Source of the DNA: Neolewinella persica DSM 23188
GTDB taxonomy: Bacteria > Bacteroidota > Bacteroidia > Chitinophagales > Saprospiraceae
Reading direction: 5' to 3'
DNA: 33,880 bases
Assembly: GCF_000373105.1 (NCBI RefSeq)
Contig: NZ_KB890457.1
Span: 1 to 33,880 of the forward strand
Shown here piece after piece: positions 15,511 to 23,155 of this stretch. Made by a program: the position numbers and the translations under genes. Within the stretch, counting starts at the first letter, position 1. Every line of letters begins with the position of its first letter. Under the pieces are notes generated by a model that did no database searches, had not been told where the DNA came from, and saw only the letters and a program-made list of their open reading frames with translations.

Positions 15511-16452
15511 ATGGAAAACACCTCTGTCGCACCAAAAAACCGGACCATCTCCTTCGTAGACGATGAAGGTCGTACCATTACAATGCCCGCGCCGCCAGCG
15601 GCGGCGGCCCGGGACAATATTAAAAAGCCTCCTCCCGTAACTAATACGGTTCAGGACACCAATATTACCCATAAGATTATGACCAGGGACGGTACCGAAA
15701 AGGTGGTAGCCGTGACCCTGCGCGACGACAGCGTTCAGGAGATATTCGAACGAATGCCGGCGGTGCTGACCCGCTTCGGCAGCGCCCTCGTGTTAGGTGT
15801 TCTCTTTTTGGTCCTCACGGCCATGGCCTTCATTCAATATCCGGATACTATCAGTACCGTAGCTCTGATTCGGGAAGCCCCCGTCAACGCTACCTCGCCG
15901 GAAAATCTACCCCAATTGGAAACGATGCTTAACGCGGTAGAACAAAATTCTGAAACCGTATACATTCCGGTTCCGGAATCACCACTCCTTCTGGGAAAGT
16001 TACAGTTACCCTATCAGGAATTACTCCTTGCTTATGAAGCTTATCAGCAAAGCAAAGCCCGTGCGGAATTGGTGATCACCATGCGTGCCCTGGCAAATTT
16101 GGAAGCAGCAGTGCTATCGCAGAAAAGCGCCCGGCCTTCCGTAGCTTTTACCGCAGGCACTCCTTTTGCCACGCTGGAGTTGCCGGTGGCCAAGACTGCC
16201 GGGCTTGCGCTAGGGCAGCCGGTAAGTCTGGAATTAGCGAAGTATCCGTTCGGGCAGTACGGTCGTTTAGCGGGCAAAGTGGCGGCGATTCAACAACCGA
16301 CTAACCCTGAAACGCCCTACCTGATCACCGTGGCACTACCCGAGGGCCTCACCACTTCCAATAAGTTTGCCATTCCTTACGAGGAAGGATTGAAGGCCAC
16401 TGCGGCCATCATCACGAACCGACAAAGTCTATTACGCAAGTTGTCCAATTAA
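15511..16452 (+). CDS. Short HlyD-like membrane fusion protein
   Basis: A 313-residue protein that would link the ABC exporter to the outer membrane. It has an unusual 80-residue cytoplasmic N-terminal region rich in Pro/Ala (MPAPPAAAARDN and KKPPPVTN), a single membrane helix at about 89-108 (ALVLGVLFLVLTAMAFIQYPD), and a periplasmic part of about 200 residues. The segment before the helix (EIFERMPAVLTRFG) fits the EIIxRxP-type start of Bacteroidota HlyD partners. The usual long coiled-coil hairpin and clear lipoyl halves are missing, so it is shorter than typical members (about 400 or more residues). Its outer-membrane partner is not in the operon. It lies 6 bases after the exporter gene and ends the operon. 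Confidence 0.78.
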   Translation: MENTSVAPKNRTISFVDDEGRTITMPAPPAAAARDNIKKPPPVTNTVQDTNITHKIMTRDGTEKVVAVTLRDDSVQEIFERMPAVLTRFGSALVLGVLFLVLTAMAFIQYPDTISTVALIREAPVNATSPENLPQLETMLNAVEQNSETVYIPVPESPLLLGKLQLPYQELLLAYEAYQQSKARAELVITMRALANLEAAVLSQKSARPSVAFTAGTPFATLELPVAKTAGLALGQPVSLELAKYPFGQYGRLAGKVAAIQQPTNPETPYLITVALPEGLTTSNKFAIPYEEGLKATAAIITNRQSLLRKLSN

Positions 16453-16857
16453 TTGTTAGGGATCGAAGCCCGCTTCGTAAGCTTAGTTTACACCAATAAC
16501 GAAATGGCTTGGAAAATTACGGTAAACTTAACCGGGTAAAAGTGAAATCAAATTACATGGAACTAGTGTTTTCAGGAGGCGGGGACGCAGGTGCAAGGGA
16601 TTTGTTGAAGGGCAAAGGACGTGGATCCTTAATGGTCTAGACCACGCCCTGATCTCGGTTTCGAGGTCGTCCCATCGCTGTCACCATGCCGGGATACCGG
16701 CCTCCCTCCCTCCCATTTTTTTGCGCAACGCTTATTCCAGTTTTGGCAGGTGTTCCACTCCGTTCTTACGTGATGGGACAGGAGCAACCAGTAAGTGGAC
16801 AACTAAATCCCATCAGTTACCTATCTTACACGCTACAACACAACCGACCTCCTGCCC
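16453..16857. other. 405-base gene-free stretch after the RiPP operon
   Basis: It contains a weak hairpin just after the HlyD-like gene (CGAAGC and GCTTCG, 16464-16477), a copy of the dispersed GC-rich repeat (16578-16598), and a perfect 12-base palindrome TGGTCTAGACCA (16633-16644). No credible gene is seen; the short frames here lack coding character. It probably holds the promoter of the subtilisin-SPOR gene. Confidence 0.5.
16578..16598 (+). repeat. Dispersed GC-rich repeat, copy c
   Basis: GGCGGGGA followed by CGCAGGTGCAAGG, in the intergenic region between the RiPP operon and the protease gene. Confidence 0.65.
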
Positions 16858-18828
16858 ATGTCCAAGATTAACATTCCCTCTGAAAACGGAAACCTCACCC
16901 TCACCAAATCCACCAAGCTGGTAGGGTTGAAAAAGCACGTGGAGGGTAAAGCAATGGACTCCGTCGATGCCAACGTCATCCCGGATCTCGGAGGGTTTGA
17001 GGTAGTGACATTGTCTTCCGAAGCAGGCATTGACCAGGCCCTGGACAATGCGCGTGCTCACGACGACGTGGCAATAGGTACCCACATTTATTTTGCAGAG
17101 GGTGACAACCGGCCGGTGGTCGCCACCGGTATTATCTACGTCGAGATGGCCGAAGGTGTGGGAATGGAAGAGCGGCAGGTGGTCTTTGACGCCTTTGCCC
17201 TTCACATCATCGAGGACCGGGAGGATGGTACCGTAATTTGCAAGGTGACGCCCCAAAGTCCTAATCCTTTGAAGGTAGCCGCCGCACTGACTAAGCTCAG
17301 CATGGTGAATAAGGCCTACCCCGATCTCGACGTTCCGTTAGACCAATACTTCATGGAGCCCCGCGACGGGCTGCTCCCGCACGAGTGGCACCTGGAAAAC
17401 CAGGGCTTCGTCACCGACGTCCCCAACTTCCGGCTAAAAGTTGGTGCCGATGCCAAAGTGAAAGCCGCCTGGCGCCGCCTGGGCAATCTCGGTTCTTCTA
17501 ACCTCATCGTTGCGGTGATCGACAACGGGTTTGACATAAATCATCCGGACCTGCGGGGAAAAATCGTAGCTCCCATCAGCGTCAGTAGTGGTAGCAGTAC
17601 TTTACCTACCGGTCCGCGTTTCGGCGATCACGCCACGCCGTGCTCCAGCGTAGCGGTTGCTGCGGCCAATGGCACCGGCATCGTCGGCGCAGCCCCGATG
17701 GCCAAATTAATGCCCCTGCACGGGCTTACCTATTCCAAATACCTTACGGAGCAGATGTTCAGTCACTGCATACGTAACGGTGCGGACGTCATCAGCTGTA
17801 GCTGGGGGACAATCGACCCGCGCTACCGCCCGGGTGCGGAGCACGAGCGTGCCATCCGACAGGCCATGACTGCGGGGCGGGGCGGCAAGGGCTGCGTCGT
17901 CGTTTTCGCCGCCGGCAACGAAGGGCGGGAGTACATCAACTACTACGCCAACATCCCCGGCGTGATCGCCGTAGGCGCAAGCACCAGCTCCGACACCCAC
18001 GCCAGTTATTCTAACCGGGGCAACGGTATTTCAGTCGTCGCCCCCTCCGATGGAGGGTGGCCGATCCTGGCCGCGCGCACCAGTTGGGACCAGGGCAACA
18101 CCAGCGTACCTCTAAATAAGCGTTACTACGTTGACGGTATTGATCGCGGTCCTTTCCACAAGCATTTTGGCGGAACCAGTTCGGCAACGCCACTGGTAGC
18201 TGGCATTTGTGCGCTGATCCTCAGTGCTAACCCGAACCTGACCAGCGCGCAGGTAAAATCTATTCTTGAGCGGACTGCCGATAAAATCGGCAACCAATGG
18301 GATTACAACAGCTCAGGATACTCCACCAAATACGGCTACGGGCGCGTCAACGCCGACTCGGCGGTAGCGGAAGCCCTACGGATGGGTGGGGCTGGCGGAA
18401 GCAGCCAGCCGTCGCAACCCACCATTCCTACCGTGCCGACTCCGCCCACGCCGCCTACCCCAACGCCGCCGGTAATTACCACGCCCACGGCTCCAACAAC
18501 TCCCACTGCACCTGCGCCCGCGCCCACCACACCTGTAGTCACGGGTGCTGATCTGTTCCAGTTCTCCGTTCGGGGCCTGGCAAGAACGGGTTTTGGTCTT
18601 CAGGTTTCGGTCAATAACGAATTCGCCAACGTCCTGAAAGAGGTGGAATCACTGGAGCGCAAACACGGAATGCCGGTCATGGTCAACATCAGCACCATAA
18701 ACGGACGCACGGCATTTAAAATCCTCGTCGGGCCATTTGCCACTCGGGACCAGGCAGACGCGGCCAAAGGAAAAATGGTTAGCCAGGGTGCGCGGGAACC
18801 GTGGTTGCGGCCACTGGCTACCTTGTAA
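16858..18828 (+). CDS. Subtilisin-like (S8) serine peptidase fused to a SPOR domain
   Basis: A 656-residue protein. A roughly 200-residue N-terminal region without signal peptide precedes the S8 catalytic domain: Asp222 in VAVIDNGFDINHPDL, His258 in FGDHATPCSS, oxyanion Asn354 in AAGNEG, and Ser441 in GGTSSATPLVAG. The His motif is DHATPC instead of the usual HGTxVA context, but the triad is complete. A Pro/Thr linker follows at about 515-555. A C-terminal SPOR-like domain (about 565-656: LQVSVNNEF, then FKILVGPFATRDQADAAKGKM) would bind denuded peptidoglycan. SPOR domains work in the periplasm, so the lack of a signal peptide is odd: either the start is mis-set, export is non-classical, or the domain has another role. 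A link to RiPP maturation is possible only from proximity. Confidence 0.88.
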   Translation: MSKINIPSENGNLTLTKSTKLVGLKKHVEGKAMDSVDANVIPDLGGFEVVTLSSEAGIDQALDNARAHDDVAIGTHIYFAEGDNRPVVATGIIYVEMAEGVGMEERQVVFDAFALHIIEDREDGTVICKVTPQSPNPLKVAAALTKLSMVNKAYPDLDVPLDQYFMEPRDGLLPHEWHLENQGFVTDVPNFRLKVGADAKVKAAWRRLGNLGSSNLIVAVIDNGFDINHPDLRGKIVAPISVSSGSSTLPTGPRFGDHATPCSSVAVAAANGTGIVGAAPMAKLMPLHGLTYSKYLTEQMFSHCIRNGADVISCSWGTIDPRYRPGAEHERAIRQAMTAGRGGKGCVVVFAAGNEGREYINYYANIPGVIAVGASTSSDTHASYSNRGNGISVVAPSDGGWPILAARTSWDQGNTSVPLNKRYYVDGIDRGPFHKHFGGTSSATPLVAGICALILSANPNLTSAQVKSILERTADKIGNQWDYNSSGYSTKYGYGRVNADSAVAEALRMGGAGGSSQPSQPTIPTVPTPPTPPTPTPPVITTPTAPTTPTAPAPAPTTPVVTGADLFQFSVRGLARTGFGLQVSVNNEFANVLKEVESLERKHGMPVMVNISTINGRTAFKILVGPFATRDQADAAKGKMVSQGAREPWLRPLATL

Positions 18829-18833
18829 AAAGT

Positions 18834-18870
18834 AGCATCCCACGCCGACAGTTGTCGACGTGGGAATGCT
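18834..18870. terminator. Bidirectional hairpin between convergent genes
   Basis: AGCATCCCACG pairs with CGTGGGAATGCT (one bulge), and CGACA with TGTCG inside, giving a long stem between the subtilisin and CBS genes. It is a likely shared terminator although the T tract is short. Confidence 0.6.
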
Positions 18871-18899
18871 TTACAACGTAGGGACTCGCTAGGCCTTAT

Positions 18900-19313
18900 T
18901 TAGTACAGATCGATCAGGAACTTTACCAGATCGGTTGTCGTCACGATCCCTACCAGCTTACCGCCTTCCGTTACCGGTAAGGCGTGGAATTCATTTTTAG
19001 AGAGAATGGTAGCTACGTCAAGAATTGTATCGTCTTTGTCAACGGTTATGACGTCTTTGGTCATCACCTGATCGATGGACAGGTTATCGTACATCGCCGT
19101 CGTCAATCCATCTCCATCCACGGTGTTGACGAAGCTGATTTTCTGCAGGTCCGTCTTGCTGAGCATTCCAATGATTTTGTCGCCTGAAACCACCGGAACG
19201 TGGCGGATATGCTGATCTTTAATGATCGCATCAACTTCCCGCAAATTCTGTGAAATGTTGACAGAAAGAATATCGGTAGACATGATCTTGGATACTGGCA
19301 TGCGTTTTTTCAT
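18900..19313 (-). CDS. Two-CBS-domain protein
   Basis: A 137-residue cytoplasmic protein made of two CBS motifs (about residues 8-66 and 78-137), recognised from VSKIMSTDILSVNISQNLREV, IRHVPVVSGDKIIGMLSKTDL, and then VMTKDVITVDKDDTILDVA with FHALPVTEGGKLVGIVTTTDL. Such pairs form an adenine-nucleotide-binding sensor. No effector domain is fused, so it is a stand-alone regulator of unknown target. The first codons, MKKRMPVSKIM, could start at Met1 or Met5. The gene is convergent with the subtilisin gene. A possible TAATTTTG box lies at 19431-19438, about 120 bases upstream. Confidence 0.9.
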   Translation of the reverse strand: MKKRMPVSKIMSTDILSVNISQNLREVDAIIKDQHIRHVPVVSGDKIIGMLSKTDLQKISFVNTVDGDGLTTAMYDNLSIDQVMTKDVITVDKDDTILDVATILSKNEFHALPVTEGGKLVGIVTTTDLVKFLIDLY

Positions 19314-19649
19314 GGTACTTTTGTTTTGGTGATCTATGGATAATGTGTCTGGAAATCCGGCCTTCTGAAAACACCGTCATACCAGTTGCAAAATGTTCAG
19401 TTAGTTTGATTGAGAACTTGTTTGCAGTAGCAAAATTAGCCGCTGTTCTCCCCCTGTGGCATGACACAAATCACTTATTTGGCTGAAATAGGACAGTGGC
19501 TATTCAGCATCGTTTTAAAAGGGTGGGAAAGGAGGTGGCGCGCACGCAGGTGCAAGGACAGGAGGCAAAGCAGGGAGTGACCTTAAATAAATACCCGTGG
19601 GGCGTAACAAACCTTGTTCTCGTGAAATAAACAAGTAAACAACCCCTTT
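19314..19649. other. Divergent intergenic region, 336 bases
   Basis: It lies between the CBS gene (minus) and the first small lipoprotein gene (plus). It holds a TAnnTTTG candidate for the CBS gene and one copy of the dispersed GC-rich repeat (19537-19557). No gene is seen. Confidence 0.5.
19537..19557 (+). repeat. Dispersed GC-rich repeat, copy d
   Basis: GGCGCGCA followed by CGCAGGTGCAAGG, about 90 bases upstream of the first lipoprotein gene. Confidence 0.65.
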
Positions 19650-19979
19650 ATGAAGTATTTCTTTTATCTGGCCCTGGTCGCTTTCACGCTTTTCACTACA
19701 GGTTGCGGCGGCGACGATGACGGCCCCGGTGGCCCCGCCTTCTGTACCGATCAAGCTTTTTCGCAAGCCATCGCTGACGCCGTAATGGACTTCTCAGCAG
19801 CCGCTCAGGCCTACGCCAATGACCAGTCTACCGCCAACTGCAATGCCTATAAGCAGGCAGCCCTCGATTACCTGGATGAAATAAGACGGTTTGAGAATTG
19901 CGCCACTATTGGCCAGCGACAGGATTTCATTGACTCGCTGCGTGAAGCAGAGGAGAACGTGAATATGACTTTGTGTTAA
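19650..19979 (+). CDS. Small lipoprotein, copy 1
   Basis: A 109-residue protein with a lipoprotein signal (MKYFFYLALVAFTLFTTGC; lipidated Cys19 expected) followed by an acidic spacer GGDDDGP. The mature part is a small helical domain with four cysteines (in AFCTDQ, TANCNAY, ENCATIG and the C-terminal TLC), which could form two disulfides in the periplasm or at the cell surface. It is about 85% identical to the protein at 20464-20793, so the two arose by duplication. I do not recognise a named family, and the function is unknown. The stop is followed within 13 bases by the first 23-bp tandem array. Confidence 0.85.
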   Translation: MKYFFYLALVAFTLFTTGCGGDDDGPGGPAFCTDQAFSQAIADAVMDFSAAAQAYANDQSTANCNAYKQAALDYLDEIRRFENCATIGQRQDFIDSLREAEENVNMTLC

Positions 19980-19992
19980 ATAGTTAGCTGCG

Positions 19993-20268
19993 GGGTTTGC
20001 TGCGCTCTCGTTGCAGGGCTCGCTGCGCTCTCGTTACAGGGTTCGCTGCGCTCTCGTTGCAGGGCTCGCTGCGCTCGCGTTGCAGGGCTCGCTGCGCTCG
20101 CGTTACAGGGTTCGCTGCGCTCGCGTTGCAGGGTTCGCTGCGCTCGCGTTGCAGGGCTCGCTGCGCTCGCGTTGCAGGGTTCGCTGCGCTCTCGTTGCAG
20201 GGTTCGCTGCGCACTCGTTGCAGGGCTCGCTGCGCTCTCGTTGCAGGGCTCGCTGCGCTCGCGTTGCA
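19993..20268. repeat. 23-bp tandem array 1 (12 units)
   Basis: Twelve consecutive 23-base units, each GGG[CT]TCGCTGCGCTC followed by [TG]CGTTGCA, with changes at a few fixed positions only. The period is not a multiple of three, so all forward frames stay open by chance and give false peptide repeats. It sits between the stop codon and the terminator of lipoprotein 1. Confidence 0.9.
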
Positions 20269-20332
20269 AGGGTTGCAGGTGTTGCAGCAGTCTTCGCCCC
20301 CTCAAACTTAGGTACAACCTAATCTTTCAACT

Positions 20333-20378
20333 TGCCGGTATCGGTTGGCCCAGGCCTGCTGATACCGGCATTTTATTT
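20333..20378 (+). terminator. Intrinsic terminator downstream of array 1
   Basis: TGCCGGTATC and GATACCGGCA form a perfect 10-bp stem with an 18-base loop, followed by TTTTATTT. It would end the transcript of lipoprotein 1 after the tandem array, so the array is part of the mRNA 3' region. Confidence 0.75.
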
Positions 20379-20392
20379 GTAGCCGTTTGAAA

Positions 20393-20410
20393 ATCCCTCA
20401 TATGGGGGAT
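20393..20410. promoter_or_regulatory. Near-palindrome upstream of lipoprotein 2
   Basis: ATCCCTCATATGGGGGAT is a near-perfect 18-base palindrome about 55 bases upstream of the second lipoprotein ATG. It could be an operator. A small hairpin CCTTC-TTTT-GAAGG follows at about 20419. There is no equivalent in front of copy 1. Confidence 0.35.
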
Positions 20411-20463
20411 ACCTGAAACCTTCTTTTGAAGGGAATTTTGCAACTATAGCAAAACACCCCATA

Positions 20464-20793
20464 ATGAAGAATTTCTTTTACCTGGCCCTGGTTGCCTTCA
20501 CCCTTTTCACTACAGGTTGCGGCAGCGACGATGACGGCCCCGTTGGCCCCGCCTTCTGTACCGACCAAGCTTTCTCACAAGCCGTAAGTGATGCCGTCAT
20601 GGACCTGTCGGCCGCCGCACAGGCCTATGCCAATGATCAGTCTACTGCCAACTGCAATGCCTACAAACAGGCTGCACGCGATTACCTCGACGAAGTAAAA
20701 CGCTTTGAAAGCTGCGCCACAATTGGCCAAAGGCAGGACTTCCGTGACGCGCTGCAGGAAGCTGAGAACAATGTGAACATGACCTTGTGCTGA
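20464..20793 (+). CDS. Small lipoprotein, copy 2
   Basis: A 109-residue paralogue of the protein at 19650 with the same layout: signal MKNFFYLALVAFTLFTTGC, acidic spacer GSDDDGP, and a four-cysteine helical domain ending VNMTLC. Differences are scattered conservative changes (for example SDAVMDL for ADAVMDF, and RDALQEAE for IDSLREAE), which suggests both copies are functional. The TGA stop is immediately followed by the second 23-bp array with no gap. The function is unknown; a surface or periplasmic role is inferred from the lipobox. Confidence 0.85.
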   Translation: MKNFFYLALVAFTLFTTGCGSDDDGPVGPAFCTDQAFSQAVSDAVMDLSAAAQAYANDQSTANCNAYKQAARDYLDEVKRFESCATIGQRQDFRDALQEAENNVNMTLC

Positions 20794-20905
20794 TTCGCTG
20801 CGCTCGCGTTGCAGGGTTCGCTGCGCTCTCGTTGCAGGGTTCGCTGCGCTCCCGTTGCAGGGTTCGCTGCGCTCGCGTTGCAGGGTTCGCTGCGCTCTCG
20901 TTGCA
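20794..20905. repeat. 23-bp tandem array 2 (5 units)
   Basis: One 20-base partial unit and four full 23-base units of the same family as array 1, starting at the base after the lipoprotein 2 stop codon. Confidence 0.88.
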
Positions 20906-20928
20906 GGGGTTGCAAGTGTTACAGCTTA

Positions 20929-21030
20929 CATGCTCCCCTGCAACCCCTGCAACGGGAGCGCAGCGACTTCTGCAACCCATGCAACAGGAGCGAAGCGACC
21001 CTGCAACCCTGCAACCGGAGCGAAGCGACG
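20929..21030. repeat. Inverted degenerate units of the 23-bp family
   Basis: Three units of 30-32 bases in reverse orientation, each with a doubled CTGCAACCC segment followed by GGAGCGAAGCGA or GGAGCGCAGCGA. They can pair with the preceding array 2 units and form a large stem between lipoprotein 2 and the M61 peptidase gene. Confidence 0.75.
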
Positions 21031-21058
21031 TACATTAGCGCAGCAAAACACAACAGCC

Positions 21059-22891
21059 ATGCGCCGCAGCTTTCATTTCCTTTTCTTTCTCCTCTTCCCT
21101 CTCCTGATTTCCGCCCAGTTAGATTGGGTAGCCAATCATCCGGGCACCATCACCTACACCCTGGATCTGGCCAACGTCCAGCAACACGAGCTACGGATCA
21201 CGGCCGACTTTCCCGCCGTAGGACCGGGCATTTTCAAGGTTAAGATGCCACAGTCAAGCCCGGGCCGGTACGCTCAGCACAACTTTGCCAAAAACGTTTA
21301 CGATCTCAAAGCCTTCACTGCCGATGGCCGGGAACTAAAGGTTTATCAGGAGGCTATTGCAGAATGGGCGGTCGCCGGGCACGACGGCGCAGTGAAGTTG
21401 GAATACACCCTCTTCGCCAACGGCGGAGACGGCACTTACTCTGGCATCGACGATCGAAAATTACACCTGAACATGCCGGCCAGCTTCCTTTACGGTGAGG
21501 TCCTCAACGACCGGCCGGTAATGCTAACGATCAAAGATGGCCAACGGCCGGACTGGACGGTAGCCAGTCAGTTAGTAGATCTGGGTAACCGCCGTTTTGC
21601 CGCGCCCAATTATTACTATTTCTTTGACTCCCCCACCATGGTCGGAGACATCATGCGGGGAGATTTCGTCCTGAAAAACCCGAATGGCAAGGAACAGACC
21701 ATCGAATTAGCCATGATCCACGAAGGCACCAGGGAAGAATTTGAAGACTACCTGAAGTGGACGGAGGACGTGGTGGTCGCTCAACAAAAAGTCTTCGGAG
21801 AGCTGCCAGCGTACGACTACGGCAAATACACTTTCCTATGTGCCTACAATCCCTGGATCGGTGGCGACGGCATGGAGCACCGAAACTCCACCGTTTGTTC
21901 TTCTTCCGGCAGCCTGGCCGACTATGCCAGCAGATTAATCGGTACCGTCAGCCATGAGTTCTTCCATTGCTGGAATGTAGAGCGGATACGTCCCGCAAGC
22001 CTCGAGCCCTTCGAGTTTGACCACGCCAACATGAGTGGCGAACTCTGGTTTGCCGAAGGCTTTACCAGTTACTATGACGACCTTTCTTTGGTGCGTGCCG
22101 GCATCCTTTCGCCGGAGGAATACGCTCAGAGTCTGGCCGGACAACTCAATTACGTATTACTCAGCCCCGGCCGCGATCACCGCAACCCCATCGAGATGAG
22201 CCAGCAGGCGCCTTTCGTCGATGCTGCCACGGCCAATGACCCCAATAATTTCGGGAACACCTTCGTCAGCTACTACCCCTACGGTTCCACCATTGCTCTG
22301 GCGCTGGACCTTACATTACGGGAACGCGGACACAGCCTCGATGAGGTGATGCAGCTCATCTGGCAGCAGTACGGCAAAACGGAGATTCCTTATCACGTAC
22401 GCGACCTGCAATTAGCATTGGGCAAAGTTACCGGAGATCAGGAGTGGGCTAAGCGCTGGTTTGCCAAACATATTTACGGCAGTGAGTTACCTGACATTGG
22501 AGCTTTACTGGACAACTACGGTTTCATCTTAACGGCTTCGGAACCAGACTCGGTTGGCTTTCACCAACTCCGGTTACAGGAGGTAGACGAGACCCTGACC
22601 GTGCGTGGTGCCATCGCTGAGAACAACCCGCTCTACCAGGCCGGGCTAGACCAGGGCAGTAAGATCACCGAACTTAATGGCGTTGCCATTTCGAGCCGTG
22701 CTGATTGGGATGCTGCCGTAAAAGGCCTGAGCATCGGGCAGACCTGCACCATTAGCTTTACCCAGTTGGGCGAGGAGAAGACCGGCCGGTTTGTTGCTTC
22801 GGCCAGCCCGACCTTACAGATGACGCTTACTGGAGGGAAGATCAAGAATAAGATGAAGAAACAACGGGAGGCATGGCTTTGGGTTAGGTAG
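21059..22891 (+). CDS. M61-family metallopeptidase with PDZ domain
   Basis: A 610-residue secreted peptidase related to glycyl aminopeptidases. It has signal peptide MRRSFHFLFFLLFPLLISAQ, an N-terminal beta domain, and the catalytic domain with GGDGMEHRNS at 268-277, the zinc motif HEFFH at 299-303 and the third ligand Glu333 in WFAEGFTSYY. A PDZ domain lies at about 515-595 (GAIAENNPLYQAGLDQGSKITELNG). The usual family order (catalytic domain, then PDZ) is kept. Members remove N-terminal Gly or Ala from peptides, probably in the periplasm. The ATG at 21059 is chosen because it begins the signal peptide; the longer upstream frame runs through the tandem repeats and is not coding. Confidence 0.92.
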   Translation: MRRSFHFLFFLLFPLLISAQLDWVANHPGTITYTLDLANVQQHELRITADFPAVGPGIFKVKMPQSSPGRYAQHNFAKNVYDLKAFTADGRELKVYQEAIAEWAVAGHDGAVKLEYTLFANGGDGTYSGIDDRKLHLNMPASFLYGEVLNDRPVMLTIKDGQRPDWTVASQLVDLGNRRFAAPNYYYFFDSPTMVGDIMRGDFVLKNPNGKEQTIELAMIHEGTREEFEDYLKWTEDVVVAQQKVFGELPAYDYGKYTFLCAYNPWIGGDGMEHRNSTVCSSSGSLADYASRLIGTVSHEFFHCWNVERIRPASLEPFEFDHANMSGELWFAEGFTSYYDDLSLVRAGILSPEEYAQSLAGQLNYVLLSPGRDHRNPIEMSQQAPFVDAATANDPNNFGNTFVSYYPYGSTIALALDLTLRERGHSLDEVMQLIWQQYGKTEIPYHVRDLQLALGKVTGDQEWAKRWFAKHIYGSELPDIGALLDNYGFILTASEPDSVGFHQLRLQEVDETLTVRGAIAENNPLYQAGLDQGSKITELNGVAISSRADWDAAVKGLSIGQTCTISFTQLGEEKTGRFVASASPTLQMTLTGGKIKNKMKKQREAWLWVR

Positions 22892-22953
22892 AACAATTGG
22901 CTTCGGGCGACAAAGTTCTAGAGCACAAATATTTATCCATTTACTGGCCTCGA

Positions 22954-23120
22954 TTTCGCGTAGCGAAAACACTAATGTTACCTTGGACGAAGTCCGGGGT
23001 AACGGACCAAGGATTGGCCTGACGACGCTGCGCGTCGTCAAAGCTTCACGGCCCTTTCGTTACCTGGGACTACGTCGTACCTCCTTATCCCAGGCAACTC
23101 AAGTGCAGTCGCTACGCGAC
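22954..23120. repeat. Cluster of short hairpins between convergent genes
   Basis: Perfect stems with three-base loops: TTTCGC-GTA-GCGAAA (22954-22968), TGACGACGC-TGC-GCGTCGTCA (23020-23040) and GTCGC-TAC-GCGAC (23108-23120). CCTTGG/CCAAGG (22981-23012) pairs at longer range. They resemble REP-type elements and may act as a bidirectional terminator for the M61 and DsrE genes. Confidence 0.5.
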
Positions 23121-23155
23121 AAGTGGTAAGCAGCGAGAACTTAGTTTACCCTGTA

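Noticed and set aside
19976..20390. Open frames of 70-113 residues on both strands, rich in Arg, Ala, Leu and Cys
   Set aside because: They are by-products of the 23-bp repeat, whose period rotates through all frames without stops; no start signal or coding character is present.
19993..21030. Possible CRISPR array
   Set aside because: The units are directly adjacent with no unique spacers, and no cas genes are nearby.
20855..21058. Longer N-terminus for the M61 peptidase
   Set aside because: It would translate repeat DNA; the ATG at 21059 starts a clear signal peptide.
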